Assembly (NCBI RefSeq): GCF_003265705.1
Contig: NW_020313285.1
Location: 15,836,302-15,900,301, forward strand
DNA from: Callorhinus ursinus
Taxonomy: Eukaryota > Chordata > Mammalia > Carnivora > Otariidae
Reading direction: 5' to 3'
Length of the DNA stretch: 64,000 nucleotides
Shown: piece by piece, positions 25,756 through 36,950 of the stretch
Layout: each line of letters starts with the position of its first letter
Position numbering within the stretch: the first letter of the stretch is position 1
Notes under the pieces: model-generated
Seen by the model: only the letters and a program-made list of their open reading frames with translations
What the model was told of the DNA's origin: nothing
Databases searched by the model: none
Made by a program: the position numbers and the translations under genes

Positions 25756-25824
25756 CTCGGGGGTCCGCTCGGGAGGCTTCTTCTTCAGCGCCTGCCTAGC
25801 GCCGGGGTCCACGGGTGAGTTCAT
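25756..25824 (-). CDS. RAPGEF6: RAPGEF6 coding exon 1 (start codon exon)
   Basis: Encodes the first 23 residues, starting MNSPVDPGARQAL and ending PPERTPE, which I recognise as the N-terminus of RAPGEF6 (PDZ-GEF2/RA-GEF-2). This protein is a guanine-nucleotide exchange factor for Rap1/Rap2 that works at membranes and cell junctions. The ATG at 25824-25822 sits in a good Kozak context (GCGGCCATGA). The exon ends with GAG in phase 0, followed by a GTAAGG donor at 25755. The 23 codons are basic and proline-rich and contain no folded domain; the cNMP-like, REM, PDZ, RA and RasGEF domains known for the family lie in exons outside the window. Compared with the human protein as I remember it, one Arg is Lys (ALKKK). 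The exon lies in a CpG island, as expected for the promoter-proximal exon of a housekeeping-type gene. Confidence 0.95.
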
Positions 25825-26050
25825 GGCCGCGGTGCCGGCCCCCCTGCTCCCCAGCCTGTCCTTAGCAGTCCACGAGACAGCACATTCACCTTAGGTAGGG
25901 GGTCTGCACCCTCTACCCCCGAGGTAGAGAACTCCTGACCGCCCCAGGGTCAGCACTTGAGCAAACAAACCTTCGCAACGCCCGCCCAGGGCCTCAGCCC
26001 ACGCGCGACTGGCCAGAGGGAAGCCCGCACGGGGGCGGAAGGAGGGCAGG

Positions 26051-26062
26051 TGCGCATGCGCA
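26051..26062. promoter_or_regulatory. NRF1 site (palindromic)
   Basis: TGCGCATGCGCA is a perfect palindromic match to the NRF1 consensus. It lies 227 bases upstream of the RAPGEF6 ATG within the CpG island, a usual distance for an active NRF1 promoter site. Confidence 0.75.
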
Positions 26063-26107
26063 GCAGGGCGAGCACGCAAACGAGCGCCCAAGGGCGTGTC
26101 TCCGCGG

Positions 26108-26115
26108 TGACGTAA
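26108..26115. promoter_or_regulatory. CRE-like site with adjacent GC box
   Basis: TGACGTAA is a CREB/ATF-type octamer with one base different from the full palindrome. A GC box (GGGGCGG) follows at 26121-26127. Both lie in the CpG island about 285-300 bases upstream of the RAPGEF6 ATG. Confidence 0.55.
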
Positions 26116-26237
26116 AAACTGGGGCGGTGCAGTTAGGCCTCTTCCGACTCTTCTTCGTGAGATTTGAAGACACGTCGCGAGATCTCACCTGAAGCGGTCA
26201 CGGGATCCGCCTCGGATTTGCGGTTTCAGTCGTTCCA

Positions 26238-26260
26238 ACTTCCGGCGCAGAGGCCGGAAA
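26238..26260. promoter_or_regulatory. Pair of ETS-type sites
   Basis: ACTTCCGG at 26238-26245 and CCGGAAA at 26254-26260 are inverted ETS-family core motifs about ten bases apart. They lie in the right part of the island, where a divergent start would be expected. Confidence 0.5.
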
Positions 26261-26311
26261 CGCGCCGTGAGGGACTGAGCAAAAATAGCCTGTTGGGGCC
26301 GAACCGTAAGG

Positions 26312-26317
26312 GTAAGT
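26312..26317 (+). other. Candidate first-exon splice donor of a divergent noncoding transcript
   Basis: AAGG followed by GTAAGT is a strong 5' splice site on the plus strand within the CpG island, about 50 bases after the paired ETS motifs. The sequence before it has no conserved reading frame. It would suit the first exon of a divergent RAPGEF6-promoter lncRNA, but no acceptor or second exon could be assigned, so this is a suggestion only. Confidence 0.25.
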
Positions 26318-27649
26318 GTTCTGGGGGGAGGGTTCTGTTTGTGCCCTAATCCGGAAGCAAAGGGTGTGGCCAGACTTGGGGCCAAACTCCAGTTCTGCAA
26401 AGCTGACACCCCTTCCTTGGAGAAAGTGCAGGAATCTTCGCTGCCGTTTCGCGAACGAGGAAGTTCACTGACTCTTCCCTGCGTCTCTTTTAATAAAACG
26501 AATCTCTTGTGGAAGGAGGCCGTCAGAAAGTACTTGCCCTTTCCATTACGGACGTACTGAGATCGGGGCAGAGAAATTAAAGTCTCGCGGCTTTGAGCAG
26601 GAATTGGGCGCTGGTCCTGCGGCCAGCTCCCAGTTAGTGCTGGCTCGCGAAGTCAGGTGTGTACTGTATTCACATAACCAATGCCCAGGGCAGCCCTCGC
26701 TCAGCTCAGCCCTTTCCTGGGGCGGGGGGAGATTTAGGGCCGCCTGGACTCAGGAGTGACCAGTTTCGCACTACATTTTATATACTAGCCTGTTTCCCAA
26801 CAGAGCGAATAAAGCCAATTTCCATTTATTTACTGGTCCCTTGGTAAGAAAAACAGACATAGCCAGGCACCTGCAGATTAGGTTTTAACTGTGACAAGAC
26901 ATAGAATTCCAGAATCCATTCGTTCTAGAACAGTATTTTTCACTGCCGTCCCTTTGGCGCATTGATGGGCCGCGTTGGTCTCAAAATTCCTTAATTGGTA
27001 GCCATCATAGGCATGTTCTTTTTAATGAATTTTAAGCTTCCTGAGATTTGTATGCCACATCTAGGTACATCTTGGTATTTCTCACAGCAGTTAGCATAGT
27101 TCACTCAATAACTAAAAGAGATTTATGATTATGACATTTTTTCTAATGACGTGCTAAGAATTAAAATTATATCTTAGAGTAACAAAAGGGAAAGGAGAAT
27201 TCAGGCTGCAACGTTTATATTTCTGGAACCTGGTAGTGATGGCTGATATTAATAGTTTTGTTTTCTGTTGGTCGTTGGGCTTGCCCAAACTTGAAGTTTT
27301 CAACATAATATTAGCACATTTCTTTTTTGAATATAGGTCAAAAACCCTACCAGGGAAGTTGTGGCTCAGCCATTCTGGAAATAAAGTAATTGTGGAGAGA
27401 TCACAAGGAATTGCAATGACCCATTTTCGTCATTTTTTGTGTGTGTATAAACATCCTCTCAAAGTCTGCCAAGGAACACAAACATTAGCCCTTTCATTCT
27501 TCAAGGATCAGTTTCTAGGGCCACATAAATATTTGAAAGCGGGGGTAAGGAATTAAAGCATGACAACCATGTTAGACCTTACGGGCAAACACCTGATTTT
27601 GTGTCTTTAATAGACCATTTCTATTTATACCAATTTAAGTTATTTAATA

Positions 27650-27740
27650 TCTATTTACTTCAGTTTCCTTATCTGTAAAATGGGACTAGTAAAGGCCATT
27701 GCTTTGGGATTCTCTTACATGAGATAATACATGTGCAGTA
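27650..27740 (+). repeat. MIR fragment
   Basis: CAGTTTCCTTATCTGTAAAA then TGGGACTAGT, and GAGATAATACATGTGCAGTA: strong MIR 3' core. Confidence 0.75.
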
Positions 27741-27859
27741 TTTCAGATGTTGCCTACTCTTTATTACTTTACCTCTGAAAAGTGATTTCTCTGAAGCAGA
27801 AATTAAAGTGTGAAGAACTGGAAAGATTTTTAACGCCTAATTTTTTTTCATTAATAACT

Positions 27860-28340
27860 TTAAGAAACACATTTATGTATTCATGAAGATGTGCAGCAAC
27901 AAGAACTGTCACGAACTGCAGTTGTATGTGTAAACTGGGAAACTGCTTTGGCAGAAAAAAATCGTCTAGTAAACCTGAAAAATACCCTTTCACAGCAAGT
28001 CCAGTCCTTGGTAATATGTCCTGAAGAATACCATGTACACTAGAAAAGACAAACAAAAATGTTCATTGTTCGTATTAGCCAAAAACTAACACCAATGTCC
28101 ATCAATAACAGAATGAATATACAACTGGATTCAGTGGATGAATCTCCACCGTAATGTTGAGAGGGAAAAAAGCAAAACAAAATATGAAATAATTATAACA
28201 CAGGGCTCAAATACAAGCAAAATTAAATTATATCACATAGGGATGCAGTAGAAAGAAAAAAGAGGATATTCACAAAGATCAGACTAGTTACAAAAATGTT
28301 GAGAGAGGATTATGATCAGGATAGGGCACGTGGAGGGAGA
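27860..28340 (+). mobile_element. L1 ORF2-terminal relic
   Basis: Contains 'TTAGCCAAAAACTAACACCA' and 'ATGTCCATCAATAACAGAAT', late ORF2 landmarks; heavily diverged. Confidence 0.6.
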
Positions 28341-28799
28341 GGCTTCTGCATTACTAGAATTGATTTGCTTCTTGACCTAAGTTAGGGTTACATTAGTATA
28401 TATTGATTTTTCTAGGTACCATATAATATTTTCATAGGTACCATATAATATTTCATGAAAAAATTACACAAAAATACCTTTATTAGCTTTATCATAAGAC
28501 AGCAATAGTAAAAACAATAAATGTCCATGGTAACTACACAAATCTAAACTTAAGCACACTTTGAAAATCTTTCTTGTCCTTACCATCTCATATTGTGCTC
28601 TGCTATGCTGAACGGGGTGAATAGACAGTGAAAACTCTTATAGCTATTTTCAGAGAAAAGGCAACCTCTAGGATAGTATTCACCAGTATCTGAAAGGAAA
28701 AATAATGGTTCTGAATGCAAGCAGTTTATTAAATTCTAGGAAAAACAAAACATGGTTAAATCTTTAAAAAAAAAAAAGGCTTAATTCCTTACCCTACTT

Positions 28800-28990
28800 T
28801 ATTTTTCTTCATTATACATACCACAATCTGATACCATATTTTCATCTATCTCCCCCACCAGTGGGAAATACGTAAATTCCCTAAGAACACAGAAGGTTTG
28901 TGTTATTTACTGCATATATCTGGCACCCAGACTTGTTATATTGCATATAACAGGTGCTCAATGAGTATTTGTTGAATGAACAAATGGAAT
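28800..28990 (+). repeat. L2 3' end
   Basis: Ends GGTGCTCAATGAGTATTTGT followed by TGAATGAA, the hallmark of the L2 3' end. Confidence 0.65.
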
Positions 28991-29324
28991 TATCTAAGGA
29001 CGAAGTAATTAAGAGGGGATTTTGCTGTTTAAAAAAAAAAAGGGCACTTGATTTTTCTCTAATGGCAAAGAAAGAGGTCTGGTGAAGCAAATGTTTTATG
29101 CAAAACCGAATCCTAATTAGGCAGACATACTCAGAATGGTTATCTTACCAAAAAATAGCAAACCAACAAAAATATGGTAGTAAAGAGCACTGGTTGTAAT
29201 AGCACCTGGAATGAAGTAAAGACTTGAGATTTGGAGTATGTTGGGAAATGGAGTCACTACTAGAGGAAAAAAAAAGCATTTTTTGGCCCAAATCCGTAAA
29301 GTCAATTATGGTCATTAAATCAGA

Positions 29325-29410
29325 ATCTGAGGGTGGGGTCTAGAAATTAGTATTTCTCAAAAGCTACCTAGGTGTTTCCAGTATGTGACGAGGTTTAAAA
29401 ACTACTTTAA
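29325..29410 (+). mobile_element. hAT relic, MER5-like fragment
   Basis: Fragment with AATCAGAATCTGAGGGTGGG and GTTTAAAAACTACTTT, diverged MER5 landmarks. Confidence 0.5.
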
Positions 29411-29854
29411 AGTAAGTCAGGTTCTGAACTAGTCTGACCCAACTTAATTCCAGCCCCTTCACACAATGAAGGATACCGACTTGAGAGTGCTGGAATAATT
29501 GTGTGACACAAGAGTGGCATCACAAGTTTCTTGAGAAGATATCTCCCTTATATTTACACATTTCAACAATGTGACTCCCTTTGAGACAATTTAGATAACA
29601 TTGCCTTTACCAAGAATCTGAATAGATGAGCACTGAGGTGAATATCGAGATTATTTTTGGACTGCCCTTGTTAAAATAGTCACTTGGAAAACAAGGAAGC
29701 TCAATCCTCTTCAACTTAGTACTCTCCTTAAGAGTAAATACAGATTTATCCATGCGAGGTCTAATCAGTGTTAACCTAGAGATCTGTCTGTAATTTAATG
29801 AAGGGATTGGTCTAGGCTCACTTTGATCAGAGTTTCTTTTAAAAGAATTAAAAG

Positions 29855-30254
29855 NNNNNNNNNNNNNNNNNNNNNNNNNNNNNNNNNNNNNNNNNNNNNN
29901 NNNNNNNNNNNNNNNNNNNNNNNNNNNNNNNNNNNNNNNNNNNNNNNNNNNNNNNNNNNNNNNNNNNNNNNNNNNNNNNNNNNNNNNNNNNNNNNNNNNN
30001 NNNNNNNNNNNNNNNNNNNNNNNNNNNNNNNNNNNNNNNNNNNNNNNNNNNNNNNNNNNNNNNNNNNNNNNNNNNNNNNNNNNNNNNNNNNNNNNNNNNN
30101 NNNNNNNNNNNNNNNNNNNNNNNNNNNNNNNNNNNNNNNNNNNNNNNNNNNNNNNNNNNNNNNNNNNNNNNNNNNNNNNNNNNNNNNNNNNNNNNNNNNN
30201 NNNNNNNNNNNNNNNNNNNNNNNNNNNNNNNNNNNNNNNNNNNNNNNNNNNNNN
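29855..30254. other. Assembly gap (400 N)
   Basis: Exactly 400 unknown bases. Flanking sequence is ordinary intergenic DNA, so the content cannot be stated. Reading frames that run through the N's are meaningless. Confidence 1.
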
Positions 30255-31058
30255 AAGGGATGTCTCAAAGGTTAAACCTAGAACAAACAAGACCAAGTCC
30301 ATGGTCTGCACTCCAAAGCAAGGATAAGAAGCACTACTAGACTCTCTAACCTCTACCTTTTTACTCAAAGCTACAATTCCCAGCTCCCCCGCCCTTGCAC
30401 CTCCACCTCAGGTTTGGTTCCATGTGCCATCCTAACAGCAAAAACAAACGAACACCAGATGATCTTTTACAATACATTTGTCACCACATACTAGGTGGAA
30501 ACCATTCTGGTCTGAGAAACAAAACAAACCCTCATGGAAAGACTGTGTGATCTCAGATTAAAGTCTGTGTTTCAGATTCTTACTACCAAAATCACTCCTC
30601 TATGCTTCTCAGAAATGTTCCAAGATTTCTCTGAATTTGTATGTGGGAACAGTGCATATCAACACAGGTACCAGTTATAAGCCTCTAAAATATCTGATGA
30701 ATGCTTCCCAAATACTTGACACTTCCTCTCTGCTTTAAAATAGTGCACTTATTTTCTTTGGTCAAATGTAAGAGTGATATATATAAAATGATATGAAAAC
30801 AGGCACTACAAAGAGCCACTGGTCTAATTCTTCCTCTTGACATAACTCTGCCCAAATCAACTGGCCTGAGTAACTTAAGTTGGCATCTCAACAGCCTACT
30901 CAGGGCTGAATCACTGCTGCAGAGCAGGCACTCTGGACTGATGAAAGAGCTTACTTACCCTATAATGAAGATGAAGAGGACAGACTTGCTCAGAGTCACA
31001 TGCAAATCAGTGAACAAACCAACTGGCCGATATTTGGTTTAATTATAAAGTCAATGGT

Positions 31059-31275
31059 GGGGTGCCTGGGTGGCTCAGTTGGTTCAACGGCTGCCTTCGG
31101 CTCAGGTCATGATCCCGGGGTCCTGGGATCAGGCCCCGCATCGGGCTCCTTGCTCCATGGGGAGCCTGCTTCTCCCTCTCCCTCTGCCTGCCTCCCGCTC
31201 CCTGTGCTTGTGCTCTCTCTCTCACTCTCTCTGTGTCAAATAAATAAAAATCTTAAAAAAAAAAAAAGTAAAAAA
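31059..31275 (+). mobile_element. CAN-SINE
   Basis: Well-preserved copy with TSD ATAAAGTCAATGGT (31045-31058, 31276-31289), lying just downstream of the FNIP1 poly(A) site. Confidence 0.94.
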
Positions 31276-31509
31276 ATAAAGTCAATGGTAATTTGTACTG
31301 AATACTATGTTCTTAACTGGTTTACATGGCTTCTTCTAGGTTTTAAATAAATTATAGTTTGTTTTCAGTTAAAGAAATTTTCTATTTGTCATCATGAGGA
31401 ACAGGTCAAATGGAACATTATACCAGTATATTTTTTGTGACTATATTTTCATTCATAAGAACATAACGTTAAATTCTCCCCACAACAGCTGGGGGCCATA
31501 GTGGGGAGG

Positions 31510-31720
31510 CTGGACAGATTACCCAGTAATAGCAACAGCCAAGAATTATTGAGCACAGGGGGTGTGCCATGCACTGAGATAAATTTTTGACATTCATTAT
31601 TTCACCTGATTTGCACAACCACCTCAGAAAGTAGATCCTACTAAATACCAGTAAAGAAATTTGGGATTAAAGAAGGACATTATGAACAAGATCACATATC
31701 TAGAAGTGCCACACTTGTGA
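31510..31720 (-). repeat. MIR
   Basis: Reversed MIR with 'GGTGTGCCATGCACTGAG' and 'ACAACCACCTCAGAAAGTAG'. Confidence 0.6.
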
Positions 31721-31815
31721 AAAGAATACAAGTGAGCAGACACCAGAGTCCATATTACATATACCTTATTTACACATGAAATAAAGACCAACATCGTCCA
31801 TCAAATTGACGTGTA

Positions 31816-31821
31816 TTTATT
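31816..31821 (-). terminator. FNIP1: Likely FNIP1 poly(A) signal AATAAA
   Basis: TTTATT on the plus strand is AATAAA in FNIP1 sense. A GT/T-rich stretch (GTTGGTCTTTATTTCATGTG) follows some 25-45 bases downstream. It would give a 3' UTR of about 2.8 kb, near the human length as I recall it. An upstream alternative, also AATAAA, is at 32061-32066. The choice rests on sequence only. Confidence 0.5.
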
Positions 31822-32510
31822 GCACAAATTTCCCCTAGAACTGGGAGGTTATTATAATACAGGTGTACATTTGAGAAATGTATACAGAACAAGGAACAAG
31901 TATATACATTTTACATATCCCACCATCTAAATAACTTAGAGAAAGCAGAACAATCTCATAAGACATCCACCAGAAGTAGGCATTGTGTAAAATCTTTTTT
32001 TTTAAAGTGATCATCCCCAGTGTATGCCAATTGCAACAAAATAAAATCTGTGCTAGTATGTTTATTGCACTTAACATTTTCAAACTCAATATTAAGACAT
32101 ATTAATAAAAGCCAGTAATATTTCAAATCAAACCAATTAGTTTATATACAAGGAAAAATTAGTTTTAAATCTATAATGTAAAAGATCCCTTTTTCATTTC
32201 CTGTTGCAAGTTTTTTTTTATTTCCTGTTGAAACAAACAGGTTTTTAAAATATGTAACACATATTTGTACCATAGGAAGTTGAAAAAATTATTTTGAACA
32301 GGCCAAAACTTTTCACATTCATCATAATGATCACACTTTAAAGAAGTAGCAGCTCATTCCTTGGGCTTTGTGTAAGGAAAAACAAGACTATGATGAAGGT
32401 AGTAGAAATTACAGAGGGTTAGGAATTATAAAACTCAGGAATCCTATAAGGATTAATGATTCTATAAGAAACTATAGGCCTCTTCCTTCTGAGCAAATCT
32501 TAGTTTTATT

Positions 32511-32649
32511 ATTTTTTTGAAGATTTTATTTATTTGAGAGAGATAGTGAGAGACAGCATGAGTGGAGAGGAGAGGGAGAAGCAGGCAGGACCCCAGGATC
32601 ATGACCTGAGCCGAAGGCAGACAACCAACTGAGCCACCCAGGCGCCCCC
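32511..32649 (-). mobile_element. CAN-SINE with internal deletion, sense in FNIP1 3' UTR
   Basis: About 140 bases: the head and tail are kept but part of the middle is missing. It is in the same orientation as FNIP1. Its tail brings AATAAA hexamers (32525-32530 and 32529-32534) into the 3' UTR. Confidence 0.9.
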
Positions 32650-34653
32650 GTAAGCTTACTTTTAAAAGTAACGGTAGCATGGGCCATCCATTTATTGAAG
32701 ACTAGATTTCCTAAATGACAGAGATTTCAAACAAGACTTCAAATAGTTTGACGATTAATTAAAAAAAAGGAACAAGCAAAAACAGACATTATCTACCTGG
32801 TACATACCATTCTCAACTACAGTCAAAAAATAATGTACAATGGCCCACCTACTAATCTGTCTATATTCTGAATTCTGCCAAAGAGACTGATTCATAGAAT
32901 TCCAAACAATAAAAGAGGGAAGAATTTCAATAATGAAAAGAAAATTAAGCCAAAGAAAACATCCATAAATACTCTTTGGCAGCAAGTCATCCACAGGAGA
33001 CTCAGGTACTAACTGGGACCAGCTGATAGGACGCAGGGGCAAAAGTGATTGCAGGCACGATTTCAGGTTTACACTCCATCAAAACAACCATTTCTTGTCT
33101 AGTTGGAGATTTCTTGAACACATAAAGAACAAGGCAAAATGTGACCCAACACTATAAATTCAAGGCCAAAGACTAAACAAACCACAGAAATTTTCCTTAA
33201 TTACTAAAAATTCAAACAGCAAGAATGAATGTATTATACAGTAATTATACTTAGTAAGAGAATAAACAAGTGGGCTTTTAAGCTAATCAATTAATTACGA
33301 TGAAAATAGTCCATGAAAGCAGAAACCAATTTCACGTCTAGCATTAAAAGTATCTTAGATCAGATAAGTAAAGAATAAACTATAATGTAGTATTCAAGTA
33401 AACTGAGGTAGTAGAGCATATTGAAAACTTTATCTACCCATCTTTCTATTTACATTACTTACAAGAGTTTGGTTCCATATTAGCCTTTCTCATAAGCAAC
33501 ACTCGACAATATATACAAAAACATTAACAACTGAAAAGTGAAAGTATTTGAAAAAAAATTAGGTTTTGGAAGGGAAGGGCTGTTAGAGAAAAGAGAATAA
33601 TTTTAAGAGGTAAAATGAGCTCTATTAGTGTAAACTGAATATTATGAAGCAGTGAAACAAATATTCAGTTCCTGTGGGTTCAAGAAGGGCTGATAGTGAA
33701 AGCAAAGGCCTTGGCTACCTGAGCACTTTTAAAGAAAATAGTATTATTTTTCCCAATGCTTTGGTGTAATTTTTAATCCTAATTTTCATTTATTAAATTA
33801 GATGCAAATATGTAAATATTAACATTTTTAAGAATTAGCTTATACTTATAAACAAAACAAATGGTATAAAGTAGTATTCTTATTTTGGGAATCTACATTC
33901 CTCAGCCTTAAAAAAAGATTGGTTTTAGTTATATTTTAGGGTGTGTGAACAGAAAATTCCCCAGAGAGTAACATTTAAACACTATTTACAATTTTTACTA
34001 GTTGAAAATATTTTAAAAAAAGGTATGTTTACCAATCAATCTTGTATTTCTACCACTGCTTTTTTTAAAAAATAGATACATATGTACACTTGGGTGGACA
34101 ACATACACAAATTTACACTCATTATCCTGGATTTACTATAACTAACAGGCTGTTTAAAATACTTTGAGAAATACCCCAAAATTACTATTTTGAATTGAAA
34201 AACAAAAGAACAAATAATCAAGCTTTTATAGATCTATCCATACCTTAGAAATAAGGAATTAAAACTAATGAAATGACTATTGCTGAGCCATTTAATCGTG
34301 AGACATCCATTGCTATTTATGAGTATGGCAACACGGGAGTGATCATATGAAATTCCTTGATGTTACTCACTTAGAAATTTCTACACTTTGGCTTTTTCAA
34401 ATGCTTTCCCTCAAAATTATTTATGCTGTTTTAGTTTCACTTGGTTAAAAGAATACCACCCCCCAAAAGTCCAACCAAAAGGAAAAAGCAATCCAATGAT
34501 CACACAATATGTACTGCAACGCAGAATACCCAGGCATTTGACTCATTCAGTCGAAGACTAACAGGGAAAAACACTGCCATAAATGAATGTTGCAACTACT
34601 TCCTTGGTTTCTGTTTAACTTTCTACCAAAGTTAATTTCTAACAGCCTTTATA

Positions 34654-34732
34654 TTAAAGGAGTATCTGAGCAACATATGGAGAGTGAGTGCTTGCTACAG
34701 CAGCCAGAAGAGGAAGATCACTGGATTCAATC
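34654..34732 (-). CDS. FNIP1: FNIP1 coding exon 18 (C-terminus)
   Basis: The last coding part of FNIP1. The acceptor TTTCAG is at 34738-34733. The first base completes a Gly codon, then the exon encodes [20 protein letters not shown] and AQILL, ending at TAA (34656-34654). This is the conserved C-terminus of the FNIP family, part of the C-terminal DENN-type module that contacts folliculin. FNIP1 works with FLCN as a cytosolic and lysosomal complex that acts as GAP for RagC/D and binds AMPK and HSP90. Confidence 0.96.
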
Positions 34733-35110
34733 CTGAAACAAAGAAAACAAAAATCTCAGTTTAGGCTTTCTGTAACCAAGACATGGTCTTACAGGTAATA
34801 AATGCTACATACCATATGTCAGCAGTCAAGAACCTAGGCCACTCGGGCCAAAGGGAAAAGGGTAAGAGAGTTGAAGATCAAACTGGAAATGTTTCAGTAA
34901 GTAAAAACCAGAACAAAAGATTTTTTAAAAAAGAAAGCCACTGAAACCCAATAGTAACAAAGTCATGGATGTAGGAAAGCATCCCACTGATCTAATAGAC
35001 CAGGCATCAGGGCAAGGGACAGTATCTTAAGAAATACAATAAAGTCTAATAATAGAATAAATGTGTCCACCCATACTATTTTGGATACAAATGTTTTTAT
35101 ACATGTACTT

Positions 35111-35331
35111 GGGGGCGCCTGGGTGGCTCAGTCAGTAAAGCATCCAACTCTTAGTTTCGGCTCTGGTCATGATTTCAGGGTCGTGAGATAGAGCCCTACA
35201 CTGGGCTCTGCACTCAGGGCAAGTGGAGGCCAATTGAGATTCTCTCCCTCTCCCTCTGCCCCTATCCCCTCATGCATGCACTCTCTCTTGTGCTTTCTCT
35301 CTCTGAAATAAAATCTTTAAAAAAAAAAAAA
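35111..35331 (+). mobile_element. CAN-SINE
   Basis: Complete copy with poly(A) tail in FNIP1 intron 17, antisense to the gene; short GTACT-type TSD. Confidence 0.92.
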
Positions 35332-35639
35332 AGTACTGGGAAGAAGTAATGGGAGCTGCAGCTGCTGCTTTTCTTTGTAATGGAAGCTTCTTAAAAATAC
35401 ATCCTACCATGAATAATTTATAGGAAAAAAAGTGGCCATTAAATATAGAAAAAGTTATGTAGGCTTATTCACGGTTAGAGAATAAATCTGAATAAAATCA
35501 CATTACATTTTTTCAGCTAGCTGCTTGACAAAGATGAAAAAGCTTGGTAATAGCCAGCAGTAGGAAGAGTGTGCTTCCTGCTGTCTGTGAGAATTTATTC
35601 TGATACTTTTTGGACAACCTTTAGTATTATCTATCACAA

Positions 35640-36070
35640 TAACAATATCCATCAAAAATTTAATACACATGTCCTTTAACCAAAAATTCTACTTCTAAGA
35701 ATTTATCCTACAAACTTCAAAGATTTATATTCATTCCAGCATTGATTTGTAATAGCACAAAACCTAAAAATAATATAAATTCTACCATATAATGAAATGC
35801 TATACAACCATTAAAAGTAATGGGATAAATCAGTATGTACTTAAATGAACATTCACAATATATTAAAAGTCAAGTTGCACAATGATATACAGAAAGTAAA
35901 CCAATTTATACTTTTTATATTTTAAAAATTCTGTAAGAAGAAACAATCCATTAATTGTGTTTGGGTGAGGATCAGACGTTGGGGAAAAGACAGTGACAAT
36001 TTTATGTCAAAATGCACTAAAATTTGGTTATATGCATATTACATTAAAAACTAGTTTACATTTTTTATGT
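35640..36070 (+). mobile_element. L1M 3'-end relic
   Basis: 'AATTCTACTTCTAAGAATTT', 'TACAACCATTAAAAGTAATG' and 'AGTCAAGTTGCACAATGATA' are L1M ORF2-end landmarks. Confidence 0.7.
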
Positions 36071-36076
36071 TTTTTA

Positions 36077-36271
36077 AATTTTTTTTTAAAGATTTATTTA
36101 TTTATTTGACAGAGAGAGACACAGTGAGAGGGAACACAGCAGGGGGAGTGGGAGAGGGAGAAGCAGGCTTCCTAGCAAGCAGGGAGCCCAATGTGGGGCT
36201 CGTTCCCAGGAACCTGGGATCATGACCTGAGCTGAAGGTAGACGCTTAACGACGAGCCACCCAGGTGCCCC
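36077..36271 (-). mobile_element. CAN-SINE
   Basis: Complete minus-strand copy from the T-run to GAGCCACCCAGGTGCCCC, at the 3' end of an L1 relic; TSD is T-rich (TAAATTTTTTT). Confidence 0.92.
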
Positions 36272-36950
36272 TAAATTTTTTTAAATAAAGGCATGACACA
36301 CACAATCATCTATATCCAATCTAGATGATGAGGAATAATATTAATGAAAGAATTTAATTTGGTTTCTGACACAGTTGCTACTTGATGTTGGTTCTCTCTT
36401 CCTTCTAAAAAGCTTAATTAAAAGTTCTAGCTTGTTTCAATTTATGCAACTAGGATTTCAGAAAATAATTCACACACACACACACACACGAAGCCACAGA
36501 ACATAGGCAAAGTGACTACAAAATATAATGAAAAGCGCTAATCAGTGTTTCCCACCAATTTCCTGTTCTTCCTTCAGTTAGCATTTTAAAAAAATGTCTT
36601 CTTCCCAGGGATAACTGCAAAGTAGACAGACATAAAGATAATGGAGAAGGAGTAATAATATGTAGATAATGTACTACCACCCACAGAATGGTGTTACTTC
36701 AGTCAGCTCATTTGGATGGAAGGGCAGATGCTGGGAATGATGAGTTTACAACGTGAGTAAATTACGAGTTTCTCAACTTACTGTAATAGTATAAGGGACA
36801 ATGCCTTTCAGATCAGCGGAAGCCAAGGATCTGCTTTTATATGGTATAAAGCAACCCAACTGATAACAGTGTCCAACTTCTAAAAGGCAATTCTGGGGAA
36901 TATTCTTTGCCTAAAGAAAGTGCAATAAGAAAACAAAGCCACAAACATAC

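Larger units (their letters stand above)
25540..26660. promoter_or_regulatory. RAPGEF6: CpG-island promoter of RAPGEF6
   Basis: This is the only CpG-dense, GC-rich stretch in the window, and it surrounds RAPGEF6 exon 1. No TATA box is obvious, which fits a broad, TATA-less start region. RAPGEF6 transcription probably starts between about 25.9 and 26.2 kb on the minus strand. The island extends some 800 bases beyond the ATG away from RAPGEF6, so it could also drive a transcript to the right. Exact start sites cannot be read from sequence. Confidence 0.85.
26661..31815. other. Intergenic interval between RAPGEF6 promoter and FNIP1 3' end
   Basis: No conserved exon was recognised. It contains a MIR (27.65 kb), an L1 fragment (27.86-28.34 kb), an L2-like 3' end (28.8-29.0 kb), a hAT relic (29.33 kb), a 400-base gap, a CAN-SINE (31.06 kb) and a MIR (31.5 kb). 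The spacing of a few kb between the two same-strand genes fits the mammalian order. Confidence 0.75.
31800..34653 (-). other. FNIP1: FNIP1 3' untranslated region
   Basis: AT-rich sequence between the FNIP1 stop codon and the likely poly(A) signal. Apart from one short sense CAN-SINE at 32511-32649 it has few recognisable repeats, in contrast to the flanking introns, as expected for a retained UTR. The left border is the predicted cleavage region and is approximate. Confidence 0.65.
34733..36950 (-). other. FNIP1: FNIP1 intron 17
   Basis: 2218 bases. It holds CAN-SINEs at 35111 (antisense to FNIP1) and 36077 (sense), a plus-strand L1 relic at 35.64-36.07 kb between them, and a short CA run at 36472-36489. 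Confidence 0.9.

Noticed and set aside
25416..25894. Overlapping plus-strand open frames with poly-glycine over the CpG island
   Set aside because: They arise from GC richness and the 24-G run, run antisense to RAPGEF6 exon 1, and resemble no protein.
29607..30368. Long minus-strand open frame of 253 residues
   Set aside because: Most of it is translated N's from the assembly gap; the flanks match nothing.
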